This document shows positions 17,352 through 25,890 of a DNA stretch of 64,000 nucleotides, piece by piece. Under the pieces are notes generated by a model, which had not been told where the DNA came from, did no database searches, and worked only from the letters and a program-made list of their open reading frames with translations. The stretch lies in the NCBI GenBank assembly GCA_964612855.1, contig CAZTDR010000003.1:4797-68796 (forward strand). Direction: 5' to 3'. This stretch comes from DATIJJ01 sp964612855. GTDB taxonomy: Bacteria; Pseudomonadota; Gammaproteobacteria; DSM-16500. Position numbers and translations under genes: made by a program. Each line of letters begins with the position of its first letter. Position 1 is the first letter of the stretch.

Positions 17352-18514
17352 TGAGTATCTGGTGGTTAATATTAGTTATTACCTCAGTCTTTGGAGCTTG
17401 GTTGTTAGGTTATCAGTCACGACAAAGTCGTCTGATCGCTCAGCAAGTCAACTTGCCACGTGATTATTTAGTGGGTTTGAATTTTTTATTGAATGAAGAG
17501 CCTGACAAGGCGGTTGATGTTTTTATTAAAATGTTAGAGGTGGATAGCAATACAGTCGAAACGCATTTAGCGGTAGGCAAACTATTTCGTCGTCGGGGGG
17601 AAGTAGACCGCGCGATTCGCATTCACCAAAATCTGATTGCGAGGCCGCAATTGGATAAAGCCTACCGTGAACAATCGTTATTTGAGTTAGGTCAGGATTA
17701 TTTTAGCGCGGGTGTATTGGATCGTGCAGAACGTATTTTTTTAGAGGTCGTTAACATCAAAGAGTATACGGTCCCGGCTTTAGATGCGCTTTTAAATATT
17801 TATCAGCAAGAAAAAGAGTGGGTCAATGCCATTCAAACAGCAAACAAGCTTGAAAGTGCTACACGAAAAAATATGCAACCAACGATTGCCCATTATTATT
17901 GTGAGCTGGCGGAAGCTACTTTGCATAAAGGACAAAGTGAGCAAGCCCATCAATATTTAAAACAAGCCCTTGATGCAGATTCTCATTGCGTGCGAGCTAC
18001 TTTATTACTGGCCCGACTTGAAATGGGTAGAAGTGATTATAAAGCGGCCTTGAAAGCGTTAAAAAAAATAAAAAACCAAAATCCGGATTATTTATCGGAA
18101 TCCATTGATCATTTGGCTTCATGTTACGAAGAATTAAATGAAGAAGAAAAACTCGTGCGTTATTTAATGCAGATGTTGGAACAATTTCCCCACGTTCCAG
18201 TCGTGTTGATTCTTTCTGAGCGTATTCAAAAAAGAAAAGGTGATAAAGTGGCAGCGAAATATGTCGCCGATTACGTGAGACGTTATCCGACATTACGCGG
18301 GTTACATTTATTTATTAATTTATATATTTCTAGCACCGAAGGTCGTGCGCGAGATGATTTAACGATTTTGCAGAATTTAACGAAAAAATTATTAGCGGAT
18401 AAACCGGATTATCAGTGTGTTTCTTGTGGGTTTTCCGGGAAAACATTGCATTGGTTGTGCCCGGGTTGCAAACAATGGAGTTCGACTAAGCCGATGCATT
18501 GTTTGGAGCATTGA
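17351..18514 (+). CDS. lapB: Lipopolysaccharide assembly protein B (TPR protein)
   Basis: In E. coli LapB presents LpxC to the protease FtsH and so limits LPS synthesis. 387 residues: an N-terminal membrane anchor (WWLILVITSVFGAWLLGY), tetratricopeptide repeats over most of the length, and a C-terminal rubredoxin-like metal site with CVSCGFSGKTLHWLCPGCKQW near the end (two CxxC pairs). All parts match the family. It overlaps lapA by one base and is followed by a family 3 palindrome rather than a normal terminator. Confidence 0.94.
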   Translation: MSIWWLILVITSVFGAWLLGYQSRQSRLIAQQVNLPRDYLVGLNFLLNEEPDKAVDVFIKMLEVDSNTVETHLAVGKLFRRRGEVDRAIRIHQNLIARPQLDKAYREQSLFELGQDYFSAGVLDRAERIFLEVVNIKEYTVPALDALLNIYQQEKEWVNAIQTANKLESATRKNMQPTIAHYYCELAEATLHKGQSEQAHQYLKQALDADSHCVRATLLLARLEMGRSDYKAALKALKKIKNQNPDYLSESIDHLASCYEELNEEEKLVRYLMQMLEQFPHVPVVLILSERIQKRKGDKVAAKYVADYVRRYPTLRGLHLFINLYISSTEGRARDDLTILQNLTKKLLADKPDYQCVSCGFSGKTLHWLCPGCKQWSSTKPMHCLEH

Positions 18515-18522
18515 ATAACCGC

Positions 18523-18596
18523 GTCATCGCCGAATGCTTTTATTGGGGATCTTCTCATGGGTACATAGATCCCCGATAAAAGCATTCGGCGATGAC
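18523..18596. repeat. 74-bp GTCATCGCCGAATGC palindrome (family 3), intact
   Basis: The arms GTCATCGCCGAATGCTTTTA and its complement at the right end pair through GGGGATC/GATCCCC; the loop is CTTCTCATGGGTACATA. It lies between lapB and dusA. The copy at 35763-36016 is interrupted by another element at the position of the TA in this loop. Confidence 0.85.
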
Positions 18597-18633
18597 AGTT
18601 ATTTCATTCAGCGTATTATTCCTGGAAATTATT

Positions 18634-19605
18634 ATGAACACCCTCAACCGTAAAATCTCCGTCGCTCCGATGATGGACTGTACCGATCGTCACGATCGTT
18701 ACTTTCTGCGCTTAATTGCGCCGCATGTTTTGCTCTATACCGAAATGGTCACCACCGGTGCTTTGTTACATGGCGATTATCAGCGCTTTCTGGCGTTTGA
18801 TACATTAGAACATCCGGTTGCATTACAATTGGGCGGGAGCGAACCCAGTCAATTAGCGGCTTGTGCACGCATGGGCGAAGATTTTGGTTATGATGAAATT
18901 AATTTGAATGTCGGCTGTCCTAGCGATCGGGTCAAAGCTGGCCGCTTTGGTGCTTGTTTGATGTTAGAGCCCGAGTGGGTAGGCCAGTGTGTTCTCGCCA
19001 TGCAACAAGCCGTAAAAATACCCGTTACAGTCAAGTGCCGTATTGGCGTTGATTTGCAAGACTCCTACGAGACATTAACACATTTTATTAACACCGTGAG
19101 CCATGCGGGATGTAAGGTTTTTATTATCCACGCTCGTAAAGCCTGGCTGAATGGATTGAGTCCCAAACAAAATCGCGAAATTCCTCCGCTACGTTATGAT
19201 GTAGTGCATGCTATTAAGCGAGATTTCCCCCATTTGACGATTGTTATAAATGGCGGTATTAAGCAATTAACCGAAGTGGAAGAACATTTACAGCAAGTTG
19301 ACGGCGTGATGATTGGTAGAGAAGCCTATTCCAATCCGTATTTATTGGCCGAAATTGAAAAGAAAATTTTTTCCTTTGAGCTCGCAGAACGTGCAGAAGT
19401 GATTCGCCAATTTATTCCTTATATTGAGCAGCAACTGAGTCATAATGTTAAATTATCTAGCATAACTCGTCATATTTTAGGTTTGTATCAAGGCCAAAAA
19501 GGTGCCAGAATGTGGCGTCGTCATTTGAGCGAGAATGCTCATCAATTGAATGCGGGTACGAGTATTATAAAAGAGGCGTTAAGCTATGTACGAAACGATG
19601 CATAA
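18634..19605 (+). CDS. dusA: tRNA-dihydrouridine(20/20a) synthase
   Basis: FMN enzyme that reduces uridine at positions 20 and 20a of tRNA. The start is placed at 18634 (MNTLNRKISVAPMMDCTDRH) because the upstream in-frame ATG at 18592 lies in the palindromic repeat and CTGGAAATT precedes 18634. This gives 323 residues. The flavin-binding SVAPMMDCTDRHDRYFLRL, the active-site Cys in LNVGCPSDRVKAGRFGACLM and the IHARKAWLNGLSPKQNR segment are characteristic of DusA rather than DusB or DusC. The end overlaps the start of the next small gene. Confidence 0.93.
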   Translation: MNTLNRKISVAPMMDCTDRHDRYFLRLIAPHVLLYTEMVTTGALLHGDYQRFLAFDTLEHPVALQLGGSEPSQLAACARMGEDFGYDEINLNVGCPSDRVKAGRFGACLMLEPEWVGQCVLAMQQAVKIPVTVKCRIGVDLQDSYETLTHFINTVSHAGCKVFIIHARKAWLNGLSPKQNREIPPLRYDVVHAIKRDFPHLTIVINGGIKQLTEVEEHLQQVDGVMIGREAYSNPYLLAEIEKKIFSFELAERAEVIRQFIPYIEQQLSHNVKLSSITRHILGLYQGQKGARMWRRHLSENAHQLNAGTSIIKEALSYVRNDA

Positions 19606-19855
19606 AATTTTATATACGTTAGCGGATCCAGTAGGCTTGCTGGGTGTATTAGCACTGCTTGTTGCCTATTTTTTTCTAAGCACGGGCCGTTGGTCTGCCA
19701 ATAGTACTCAATATCAAGGTTGTAATTTACTTGGGGCATTATTAATTTTATATTCACTGTTCTTTCATTGGAATTTATCCTCGTTTGTCATTCAAATAGC
19801 GTGGGTGTTAATTAGTTTGATTGGAATGAGTCGAATAAAATCCCGTCATAAATAA
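19586..19855 (+). CDS. Small membrane protein, CBU_0592-like family (copy 1)
   Basis: 89 residues with two or three hydrophobic segments (GLLGVLALLVAYFFL; NLLGALLILYSLFF; FVIQIAWVLISLIG). The pattern LADPxGLxGVxALLxAYFxL and STGRW is shared with the next gene. It recalls a Coxiella-associated family of small membrane proteins (CBU_0592-type) of unknown function; this assignment is from memory. The first ATG overlaps the dusA end by 20 bases; the ATG at 19598 is an alternative that fits the paralogue better. Confidence 0.7.
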   Translation: MYETMHKILYTLADPVGLLGVLALLVAYFFLSTGRWSANSTQYQGCNLLGALLILYSLFFHWNLSSFVIQIAWVLISLIGMSRIKSRHK

Positions 19856-19878
19856 AAACAAACAAGACAAGGTACGCA

Positions 19879-20145
19879 ATGATGTATGAAATATTATATA
19901 GGTTGGCTGATCCCATCGGTCTTATTGGCGTTTCGGCCTTACTTATCGCTTACTTTTGTTTAAGCACGGGCCGTTGGTTATCCGATAGTATGATTTATCA
20001 AACGTATAATTTAATCGGTGCTTTATTGATTTTGTACTCGTTATTATTCCATTGGAATCTGTCAGCATTTGTGGTGGAAGTGGCATGGGTAATTATTAGC
20101 TTGATCGGAATAAAACGAATAAAATGCGGTAAGAAAACAAAATAA
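19879..20145 (+). CDS. Small membrane protein, CBU_0592-like family (copy 2)
   Basis: 88 residues, clearly paralogous to the gene just upstream: LADPIGLIGVSALLIAYFCL, LSTGRWLSDS, NLIGALLILYSLLFHWNLSA and AWVIISLIGIKRIK align without gaps. Three hydrophobic stretches and a basic C-terminus (KRIKCGKKTK) suggest an inner-membrane protein with a cytoplasmic tail. AAGGTACGC precedes the ATG. The function is unknown; the pair may form a hetero-oligomer. Confidence 0.72.
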   Translation: MMYEILYRLADPIGLIGVSALLIAYFCLSTGRWLSDSMIYQTYNLIGALLILYSLLFHWNLSAFVVEVAWVIISLIGIKRIKCGKKTK

Positions 20146-20261
20146 CCGGAAGAAAGTAGAATAAAAAAGAGAAAATATTCAGGTTAAAGTCTGTAACTGA
20201 TAGTTTAGTTGTATGATTTTTGTCGTGCGTTACCAGCTTTGCTGGAGAGAAAAATACTTTA

Positions 20262-20337
20262 TGTAGGGGCGGACCCGTGTGTCCGCCCGGACTTTACGGT
20301 TGAGGCCGCTGGGCGGAAACACGGGTCCGTCCCTACA
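20262..20337. repeat. TGTAGGGG-family hairpin element (family 2)
   Basis: 76 bp beginning TGTAGGGGCGGACCCGTGTG and ending GTCCCTACA, the same length as the copy at 11525-11600. The flank beyond the right end (ATTCCGATAATTTATAAAGA) also matches, so the repeated unit is about 120 bp. It lies between the small membrane genes and nrdB. Confidence 0.8.
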
Positions 20338-20408
20338 ATTCCGATAATTTATAAAGAATTAAATTTTTGTCTCTATAGAGAGTTACAGATCATCCACCCA
20401 CCTAGCAG

Positions 20409-21494
20409 TTATTCATCCCAACTTAACGTACCGCCCGTTTGATATTCCGTCACTCGCGTTTCAAAGAAATTCTTTTCTTTTTTCAAATCCATCATTTCGC
20501 TCATCCATGGAAATGGATTGGTGGCCCCGGGGAATTGTTGTGGCAAACCAATTTGCGTACAACGACGGTTGGCGATGAAATGCAAATATTCTTTAAACAT
20601 TTCGGCATTCATGCTTAAGATCCCACGCGGCATGGTATCGACGGCATAAGCACACTCCATCTCCACACCTTCATGAATCATGGCAATGATTTCTTGTTTA
20701 AAAGAGTCAGTCCACAAATGCGGATTTTCAATTTTAATTTGATTGATGACATCAATGCCAAAATTAAGATGCATCGACTCATCACGCAAAATATATTGAA
20801 ATTGTTCAGCGGTACCGGTCATTTTATTGCGTCGTCCCATGGAGAGAATTTGGGTAAAGCCGACATAAAAGAAAATGCCTTCAAAAATAACGTAAAAAGC
20901 AATTAAGTCACGCAACAACCGTTGATCATTTTCCGGTGTGCCTGTGTGGAAATTAGGGTCGCCCAAGCTGTGGGTATAGGGTAATGACCAAGCTGCTTTA
21001 CGTGCAACAGCCGGTAATTCACGATACATATTAAATACTTCCGCTTCATCCATGCCTAAGCTTTCAATGACGTGTTGGTAAGCATGCGTATGTAATGCTT
21101 CTTCAAATGCTTGACGCAATAAATATTGGCGGCATTCAGGATTGGTAATATGGCGATAGACAGCTAACACTAAATTGTTAGCGACTAAAGAATCAGCAGT
21201 GGAGAAAAATCCTAAATTGCGTTTGATGATCATGCGTTCATCATCTGTCAGACCATTCGGATCTTTCCAGAGAGCGATATCCGCTGACATATTAATTTCA
21301 TTTGGCATCCAGTGATTTGCGCACGCATCCAAATATTTTTGCCAAGCCCATTTATATTTGAATGGAACCAGTTGATTGAGATCTGCACGGCAGTTAATGA
21401 TGCGTTTGTCATCCACTTGAATGCGCGCGGCGCCCATTTCTAATGTTTCTAAGCCGGTTAAGCCGCCGATGGTGGTTTTTGCGGAGAGTGACAT
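20409..21494 (-). CDS. nrdB: Ribonucleoside-diphosphate reductase beta subunit
   Basis: Carries the metal-radical cofactor that starts catalysis in NrdA. 361 residues. Metal ligands can be aligned: D101 (FFSTADSLV), E132 and H135 (FEEALHTHAY). The radical Tyr is Y139, four residues after H135 as in E. coli, so this is not the Phe-containing Chlamydia-type (class Ic) form, although the surrounding sequence resembles that branch. The C-terminus (YQTGGTLSWDE) is the short tail that docks on NrdA. GAGGAAAATAACT precedes the ATG. nrdB follows nrdA on the same strand after a 151-bp gap filled by a repeat. Confidence 0.95.
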   Translation of the reverse strand: MSLSAKTTIGGLTGLETLEMGAARIQVDDKRIINCRADLNQLVPFKYKWAWQKYLDACANHWMPNEINMSADIALWKDPNGLTDDERMIIKRNLGFFSTADSLVANNLVLAVYRHITNPECRQYLLRQAFEEALHTHAYQHVIESLGMDEAEVFNMYRELPAVARKAAWSLPYTHSLGDPNFHTGTPENDQRLLRDLIAFYVIFEGIFFYVGFTQILSMGRRNKMTGTAEQFQYILRDESMHLNFGIDVINQIKIENPHLWTDSFKQEIIAMIHEGVEMECAYAVDTMPRGILSMNAEMFKEYLHFIANRRCTQIGLPQQFPGATNPFPWMSEMMDLKKEKNFFETRVTEYQTGGTLSWDE

Positions 21495-21525
21495 AGTTAT
21501 TTTCCTCTTTTTTTGCTAATTGCAG

Positions 21526-21628
21526 AAGGTGGATTACGGTGCGAAAAGCGCACCTAATCCACCCTACAATGATTTATTTATTAAATGTAGGGTGGATTAG
21601 ACGCGTTCTTTGCGTCGTAATCCACCTT
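21526..21628. repeat. Family 1 element with its two halves in reversed order
   Basis: AAGGTGGATTACG...CTAATCCACCCTACA (21526-21568) is followed after 17 bases by TGTAGGGTGGATTAG...CGTAATCCACCTT (21586-21628). In the other two-half copies the TGTAGGG ends face outward; here they face inward. It fills the nrdA-nrdB gap. Confidence 0.8.
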
Positions 21629-21645
21629 ACTTATCTTAACTTATT

Positions 21646-24465
21646 TTACTGACACGCCTCACAAGTCGGATCCGTGATTAAACACGCTTTCGGTTCAACA
21701 TCGGCTTGTACTGCATTTAATGTACTTTCTGTTACTGTCGATTTTTCTGCATTAGTTGCACCCATGCTGCGCAGATAATACGTCGTTTTTAAACCGCGCT
21801 CCCAGGCTAAACGATAGAGACTATCTAATTTTTTACCGGAAGGTTGTGCCATGTAGAGATTGAGTGATTGTGCTTGATCAATCCATTTTTGACGGCGAGA
21901 AGCAGCTTCCACTAACCAAGACGGATCAATTTCAAATGCGGTTGCATAACGTTGTTTGATCGCATCTGGAATACGGCTAATTTTCGAAACGCTGCCATTA
22001 TAGTATTTTAAATCGTTAACCATGACATCATCCCACACGCCCATTTTTTTCAAGTCGGCGACCAAATAAGGATTAATCACGGTAAATTCACCGGACAAGT
22101 TCGATTTCACAAACAGATTTTGATAAGTCGGTTCAATCGATTGTGAAACACCGGTGATATTGGCAATCGTCGCTGTCGGTGCTATGGCTAAGACGTTCGA
22201 GTTACGCATGCCAAATTTTTTCACGCGCTCACGTAATTGAGCCCAATCCATGGTTTGTGTGCGATCTTGTGCTAAATGTTGGCCGCGTTGTTTGGCTAAT
22301 AATTCAATCGAGTCAATCGGTAAAATACCTTGGCTCCACAACGAACCTTCAAACGTAGAATATTTACCACGTTCTTCAGCTAACATCGTAGACGCTTCAA
22401 TCGCATAATAACTGATTTGTTCCATGGAACGATCCGCAAACTCAACTGCTTCGTTTGAGGTATAAGAAATACCTAATTGATAAAGCGCATCTTGGAACGC
22501 CATCAAACCTAAGCCAATCGGACGATGTTTACTATTTGAATTTTTCGCTTGCGGTACCGAGTAATAATTAATATCGATCACGTTGTCCAACATGCGAATG
22601 GCAGTATGGATGGTTTTACGCAGCTTGGTTTGATCCAATCCTTTGTCATTCATGTGATTGGTTAAATTAATGCTGCCCAAATTACATACGGCAATTTCAT
22701 CTGCGGATGTGTTCAACGTAATTTCTGTGCAAAGGTTAGAGCTGTGTACCACGCCTGCATGTTGTTGCGGTGAGCGTAAATTACAGACATCTTTAAACGT
22801 AATCCAAGGATGCCCTGTTTCAAACAGCATGCTGAGCATTTTGCGCCAGAGCGTCAACGCTTGAATGGTTCTGTAATTCTGGATTTCACCTCGTTTGGCT
22901 TTTGCTTCATAAGCGGTGTAGGCTTTTACAAACGCTTCACCATATAAATGGTGTAAGTCCGGGGTTTCGTCTGGAGAAAACAATGTCCATTCACCTTCTT
23001 CTGCTACACGCTTCATGAATAAATCCGGTATCCAATTGGCCGTATTCATGTCGTGTGTGCGACGTCGCTCATCTCCTGTGTTTTTACGCAACTCTAAAAA
23101 TTCTTCAATATCTTTATGCCAGATTTCCAGATAACCACAGACCGCGCCTTTGCGTTTGCCGCCTTGATTAACAGCAACCGCCGTTGCATTGGCAACGCTT
23201 AAAAATGGCACGACACCTAACGATTTACCATTTGTGCCTTTGATTGCTGCACCCATTGCGCGCACATTGGTCCAATCATTGCCGAGACCGCCTGCGTATT
23301 TAGACAATAAGGCATTGTCTTTAATGGCGGCAAAAATACCATCTAAATCATCGGGTACGGTAGTGAGATAACAGCTGGATAACTGTGGGCGTAATGTGCC
23401 TGAGTTAAACAGGGTGGGTGTGGAGCTCATAAAATCAAACGTTGAAAGTAAATTGTAAAACTCAATAGTACGTGCTTCTTTATCTTTTTCTTGAATAGCC
23501 AAGCCCATTGCTACGCGCATAAAAAACATTTGGGGTAATTCAAAACGTGAACCGTTGCTGTGAATAAAATAACGATCGTACAGTGTTTGTAAACCCAAAT
23601 AATTAAATTGCAAATCGCGTTCAGGTTTGATGGCTGCGACCAGTTTAGAAAGATCATATTCTTGTAATTTGGGATCTAATAATTCGAGTTCAACGCCGCG
23701 TTTGATATAAGCTTGCATATAGGAAAGATAAAGCGTATTCATTTCTTCAAACGTTGCCCGTTCTTTTAGACCCAAGAAATTCAATGCTTCGCTGCGCAAT
23801 TCATCTAATAACAAGCGTGCAGCGACAAAACTGTAATTGGGTTCTTTTTCAATGAGAACACGGGCTGACATAATCAACGCTTTGCTGATATCTTTCAGCG
23901 GGACTTTGTCAAATAAGTTACGCTGAGTCTCATCAATAATATGTTGTGCTGATACATCAGCGAGATTAGCGCAGGCGCTATTCACCAAGGTGACAAGACG
24001 CTGCCCATCCAGTGGTACGACTTGTCCATCGGGGAGGGTAACATTCAATTGGGGTTGAGCCATGGCTGCTTGCTGTTCATTGCGCGCTTTTCGACGTTCT
24101 TCGCGATAAAGCACATAAGCCCGCGCGACTTTGTGTTCGCCCGCGCGCATCAAGGTAAGTTCGACTTGATCTTGAATGTCTTCAATATGAATCGTGCCAC
24201 TTTGCGACATGCGGCGCATAAAGGTGTCAGTGATTCTTTTAACAAGATGCGTAACGGTTTCATGAATGCGACTGGAACCGACAGCCGTATCGCCTTCTAC
24301 TGCAAGAAAGGCTTTGGTCATGGCCGCGTTGATTTTTGCAGCGTCAAAAGCAAGGAGTGTCCCATCACGGCGGATAACTTTTAGGTGGCCTGGGGCAGTT
24401 AGAGCAATATCGACATTAAATGATTTAATTGCAGCAGTACGATTGATTAGCATTTCTGTTTCCAT
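21646..24465 (-). CDS. nrdA: Ribonucleoside-diphosphate reductase alpha subunit, class Ia
   Basis: Reduces ribonucleoside diphosphates to deoxy forms. 939 residues, longer than the 761 of E. coli because of an extended N-terminus: an ATP-cone at about residues 27-117 (KVIRRDGTLLAFDAAKIN) and a second cone-like region at about 140-235 (VTLPDGQVVPLDGQRLV), as in Pseudomonas-type enzymes. Catalytic residues are visible: QLSSCYLTT and AVCNLGSINL for the redox Cys pair, and NLCTEITL with the Asn-x-Cys-x-Glu of the thiyl-radical site. The C-terminal CLITDPTCEACQ carries the mobile Cys pair that receives electrons from thioredoxin or glutaredoxin. The upstream region holds DnaA- and NrdR-like sites. 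Confidence 0.96.
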   Translation of the reverse strand: METEMLINRTAAIKSFNVDIALTAPGHLKVIRRDGTLLAFDAAKINAAMTKAFLAVEGDTAVGSSRIHETVTHLVKRITDTFMRRMSQSGTIHIEDIQDQVELTLMRAGEHKVARAYVLYREERRKARNEQQAAMAQPQLNVTLPDGQVVPLDGQRLVTLVNSACANLADVSAQHIIDETQRNLFDKVPLKDISKALIMSARVLIEKEPNYSFVAARLLLDELRSEALNFLGLKERATFEEMNTLYLSYMQAYIKRGVELELLDPKLQEYDLSKLVAAIKPERDLQFNYLGLQTLYDRYFIHSNGSRFELPQMFFMRVAMGLAIQEKDKEARTIEFYNLLSTFDFMSSTPTLFNSGTLRPQLSSCYLTTVPDDLDGIFAAIKDNALLSKYAGGLGNDWTNVRAMGAAIKGTNGKSLGVVPFLSVANATAVAVNQGGKRKGAVCGYLEIWHKDIEEFLELRKNTGDERRRTHDMNTANWIPDLFMKRVAEEGEWTLFSPDETPDLHHLYGEAFVKAYTAYEAKAKRGEIQNYRTIQALTLWRKMLSMLFETGHPWITFKDVCNLRSPQQHAGVVHSSNLCTEITLNTSADEIAVCNLGSINLTNHMNDKGLDQTKLRKTIHTAIRMLDNVIDINYYSVPQAKNSNSKHRPIGLGLMAFQDALYQLGISYTSNEAVEFADRSMEQISYYAIEASTMLAEERGKYSTFEGSLWSQGILPIDSIELLAKQRGQHLAQDRTQTMDWAQLRERVKKFGMRNSNVLAIAPTATIANITGVSQSIEPTYQNLFVKSNLSGEFTVINPYLVADLKKMGVWDDVMVNDLKYYNGSVSKISRIPDAIKQRYATAFEIDPSWLVEAASRRQKWIDQAQSLNLYMAQPSGKKLDSLYRLAWERGLKTTYYLRSMGATNAEKSTVTESTLNAVQADVEPKACLITDPTCEACQ

Positions 24466-24556
24466 AGGCTCCTCCAGAGCGTCATTAGAATAGTCTTTTT
24501 ACAATGTATCGAGTTTTGCACAGGTACAATATCGTGTAAGCTATGTATTACAAAAA

Positions 24557-24572
24557 ACACAACATATAGGAT
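24557..24572 (-). promoter_or_regulatory. Candidate NrdR box upstream of nrdA
   Basis: ACACAACATATAGGAT agrees with the palindromic NrdR consensus (aCACwAtATaTwGtGt) at 13 of 16 positions. A weaker partner, ACCTACAAGATAGTGT at 24587-24602, begins 30 bp away, near the roughly 31-bp spacing usual for NrdR box pairs. Confidence 0.4.
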
Positions 24573-24642
24573 GTAGCGAGGTATCGACCTACAAGATAGT
24601 GTATATTTTGCGATGATGCAATAGAACAATATGTGGGAGAGT

Positions 24643-24651
24643 TGTGGATAA
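24643..24651. promoter_or_regulatory. Perfect DnaA box upstream of nrdA
   Basis: TGTGGATAA, the exact complement of the consensus TTATCCACA, about 180 bp before the nrdA start. Nearby TGTGGGAGA and TGTGGGTTT may be weaker sites. DnaA controls nrdAB in E. coli, so a similar link to replication is plausible. Confidence 0.5.
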
Positions 24652-24825
24652 GCTGTGGGTTTTTAGAAACAATAAGGCTTTCCAAAGAGCGATTTAACTT
24701 AGTTTATTGATTATAATTACTTTTCTATTGATGAAGATAAATTTTCAAATAAGACGCATTTTTAATTTCAAAAATTAGACTATACTATTGAATACTATAC
24801 ATATATTAAACAGTGGGGTTTCAAA

Positions 24826-25851
24826 ATGTCATACACAAGAAAACCAAGCGCGGACGAGAATGATGCGCAATTGCTCTTATGGGCAAAAAAAGGGTTAGAA
24901 GCAATCCGAAAAGAATATCACCACCTCGGCCAACCCCAGGCTACTCTTGATCAGGGCAATGAGGGAAAGAAAAAAACAACGATGGCATCCATCAAGAAGA
25001 GGATGTCGTCTTTATGGCATCAAGCTAAGGGTAGAACTAAGACGGGGAATATTGAAGTTATCAATAATGCTCTTGATATGATTAATTATAACCCTTTGCG
25101 TAACATAGCTGATAAACGGAAGTTACTGACTACCATACGAACACTCTATCGTTTAGTAAAACCAAATTTTTCTTTAGATTATGATCATCACCACACTCGA
25201 TTCATGGCTTTCTTGTTTTTAAAGAAATTATTACCTCTCTATAATAAAACCTCTACGCATACTGGGATGGAGTTACATGAGATTCAAGAAACATTAAATA
25301 AAAAAGATATAGATGAAGAGAAGCTTGTAAGGCGCTATCCACTTTTAGTAGGAAGCTTGCTAAAGTCGCCACAAGACTTAGATAGTGTTTTCTTTTCAGA
25401 TGTAAAAGATACAGATACTGCAAGCGAGCTTTTAAAGAAAACGGGATGTAAAGCGATGTTAAGAGCAACGCCATCAAAATCGGAACATACAGAAACCTTA
25501 GGTGTGGTTATGCTTACGGTTGATATGGGAAAGGGTGAATATGGTTCCAGAGAGTTTGTGTTAACAAAAAAAGAAGACGAATGGAGCTGGGTAGAATGGG
25601 ACGGCAGCGCGCCCAATTTAGAAAAACTGGCTAATATAAAATCTAATGAACAGCTCTTACGAGTTCCGGAGATAAGAACAGCATCACTTGAATTATTGCG
25701 TCTAGCGAATGCAAAAGGCTATTATTTTGATATTCATGCATTATTTCCGGTACGTGGTGGAGTAGCAGAGAATGACTTTAAAGATCATTGTCTAAACCGT
25801 ATGGAAGAAGAGCGAGAATCAGAGGCGCCAAATCGTCAAAGGTGGTTTTAA
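24826..25851 (+). CDS. Orphan protein, effector candidate (larger paralogue)
   Basis: 341 residues, not recognised. Residues about 15-155 are mostly helical and align with the next gene: LLLWAKKGLEAIRKEYHHLG, RMSSLWHQAK, GNIEVINNAL, DHHHTRFMAFLFLKKLL and HEIQETLNKK. The C-terminal half (about 160-341) is unique to this copy and looks mixed alpha/beta (MLRATPS, VVMLTVDMG, EFVLTKKEDEWSWVEWDG). No signal peptide or membrane segment. The C-terminus, MEEERESEAPNRQRWF, has a Glu cluster followed by a short tail, as in the E-block signals of many Dot/Icm type IV effectors; this is suggestive only. It lies between nrdA and pssA, both conserved genes, as an insertion of lineage-specific material would. 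Confidence 0.75.
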   Translation: MSYTRKPSADENDAQLLLWAKKGLEAIRKEYHHLGQPQATLDQGNEGKKKTTMASIKKRMSSLWHQAKGRTKTGNIEVINNALDMINYNPLRNIADKRKLLTTIRTLYRLVKPNFSLDYDHHHTRFMAFLFLKKLLPLYNKTSTHTGMELHEIQETLNKKDIDEEKLVRRYPLLVGSLLKSPQDLDSVFFSDVKDTDTASELLKKTGCKAMLRATPSKSEHTETLGVVMLTVDMGKGEYGSREFVLTKKEDEWSWVEWDGSAPNLEKLANIKSNEQLLRVPEIRTASLELLRLANAKGYYFDIHALFPVRGGVAENDFKDHCLNRMEEERESEAPNRQRWF

Positions 25852-25890
25852 GATTCTCCCCGACAGATCAAATTAAGAGGCGACTTAAGA

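Larger units (their letters stand above)
24466..24825. other. Divergent control region between nrdA and an orphan gene
   Basis: 360 bp without a gene. The left half holds the NrdR-like and DnaA sites for nrdA. The right half is very AT-rich, with TATACT at 24781-24786 as a possible -10 for the orphan gene; no good -35 was found. Confidence 0.6.

Noticed and set aside
20209..20442. 77-codon frame upstream of nrdB
   Set aside because: It reads through a family 2 hairpin and into the nrdB 3' end on the other strand.
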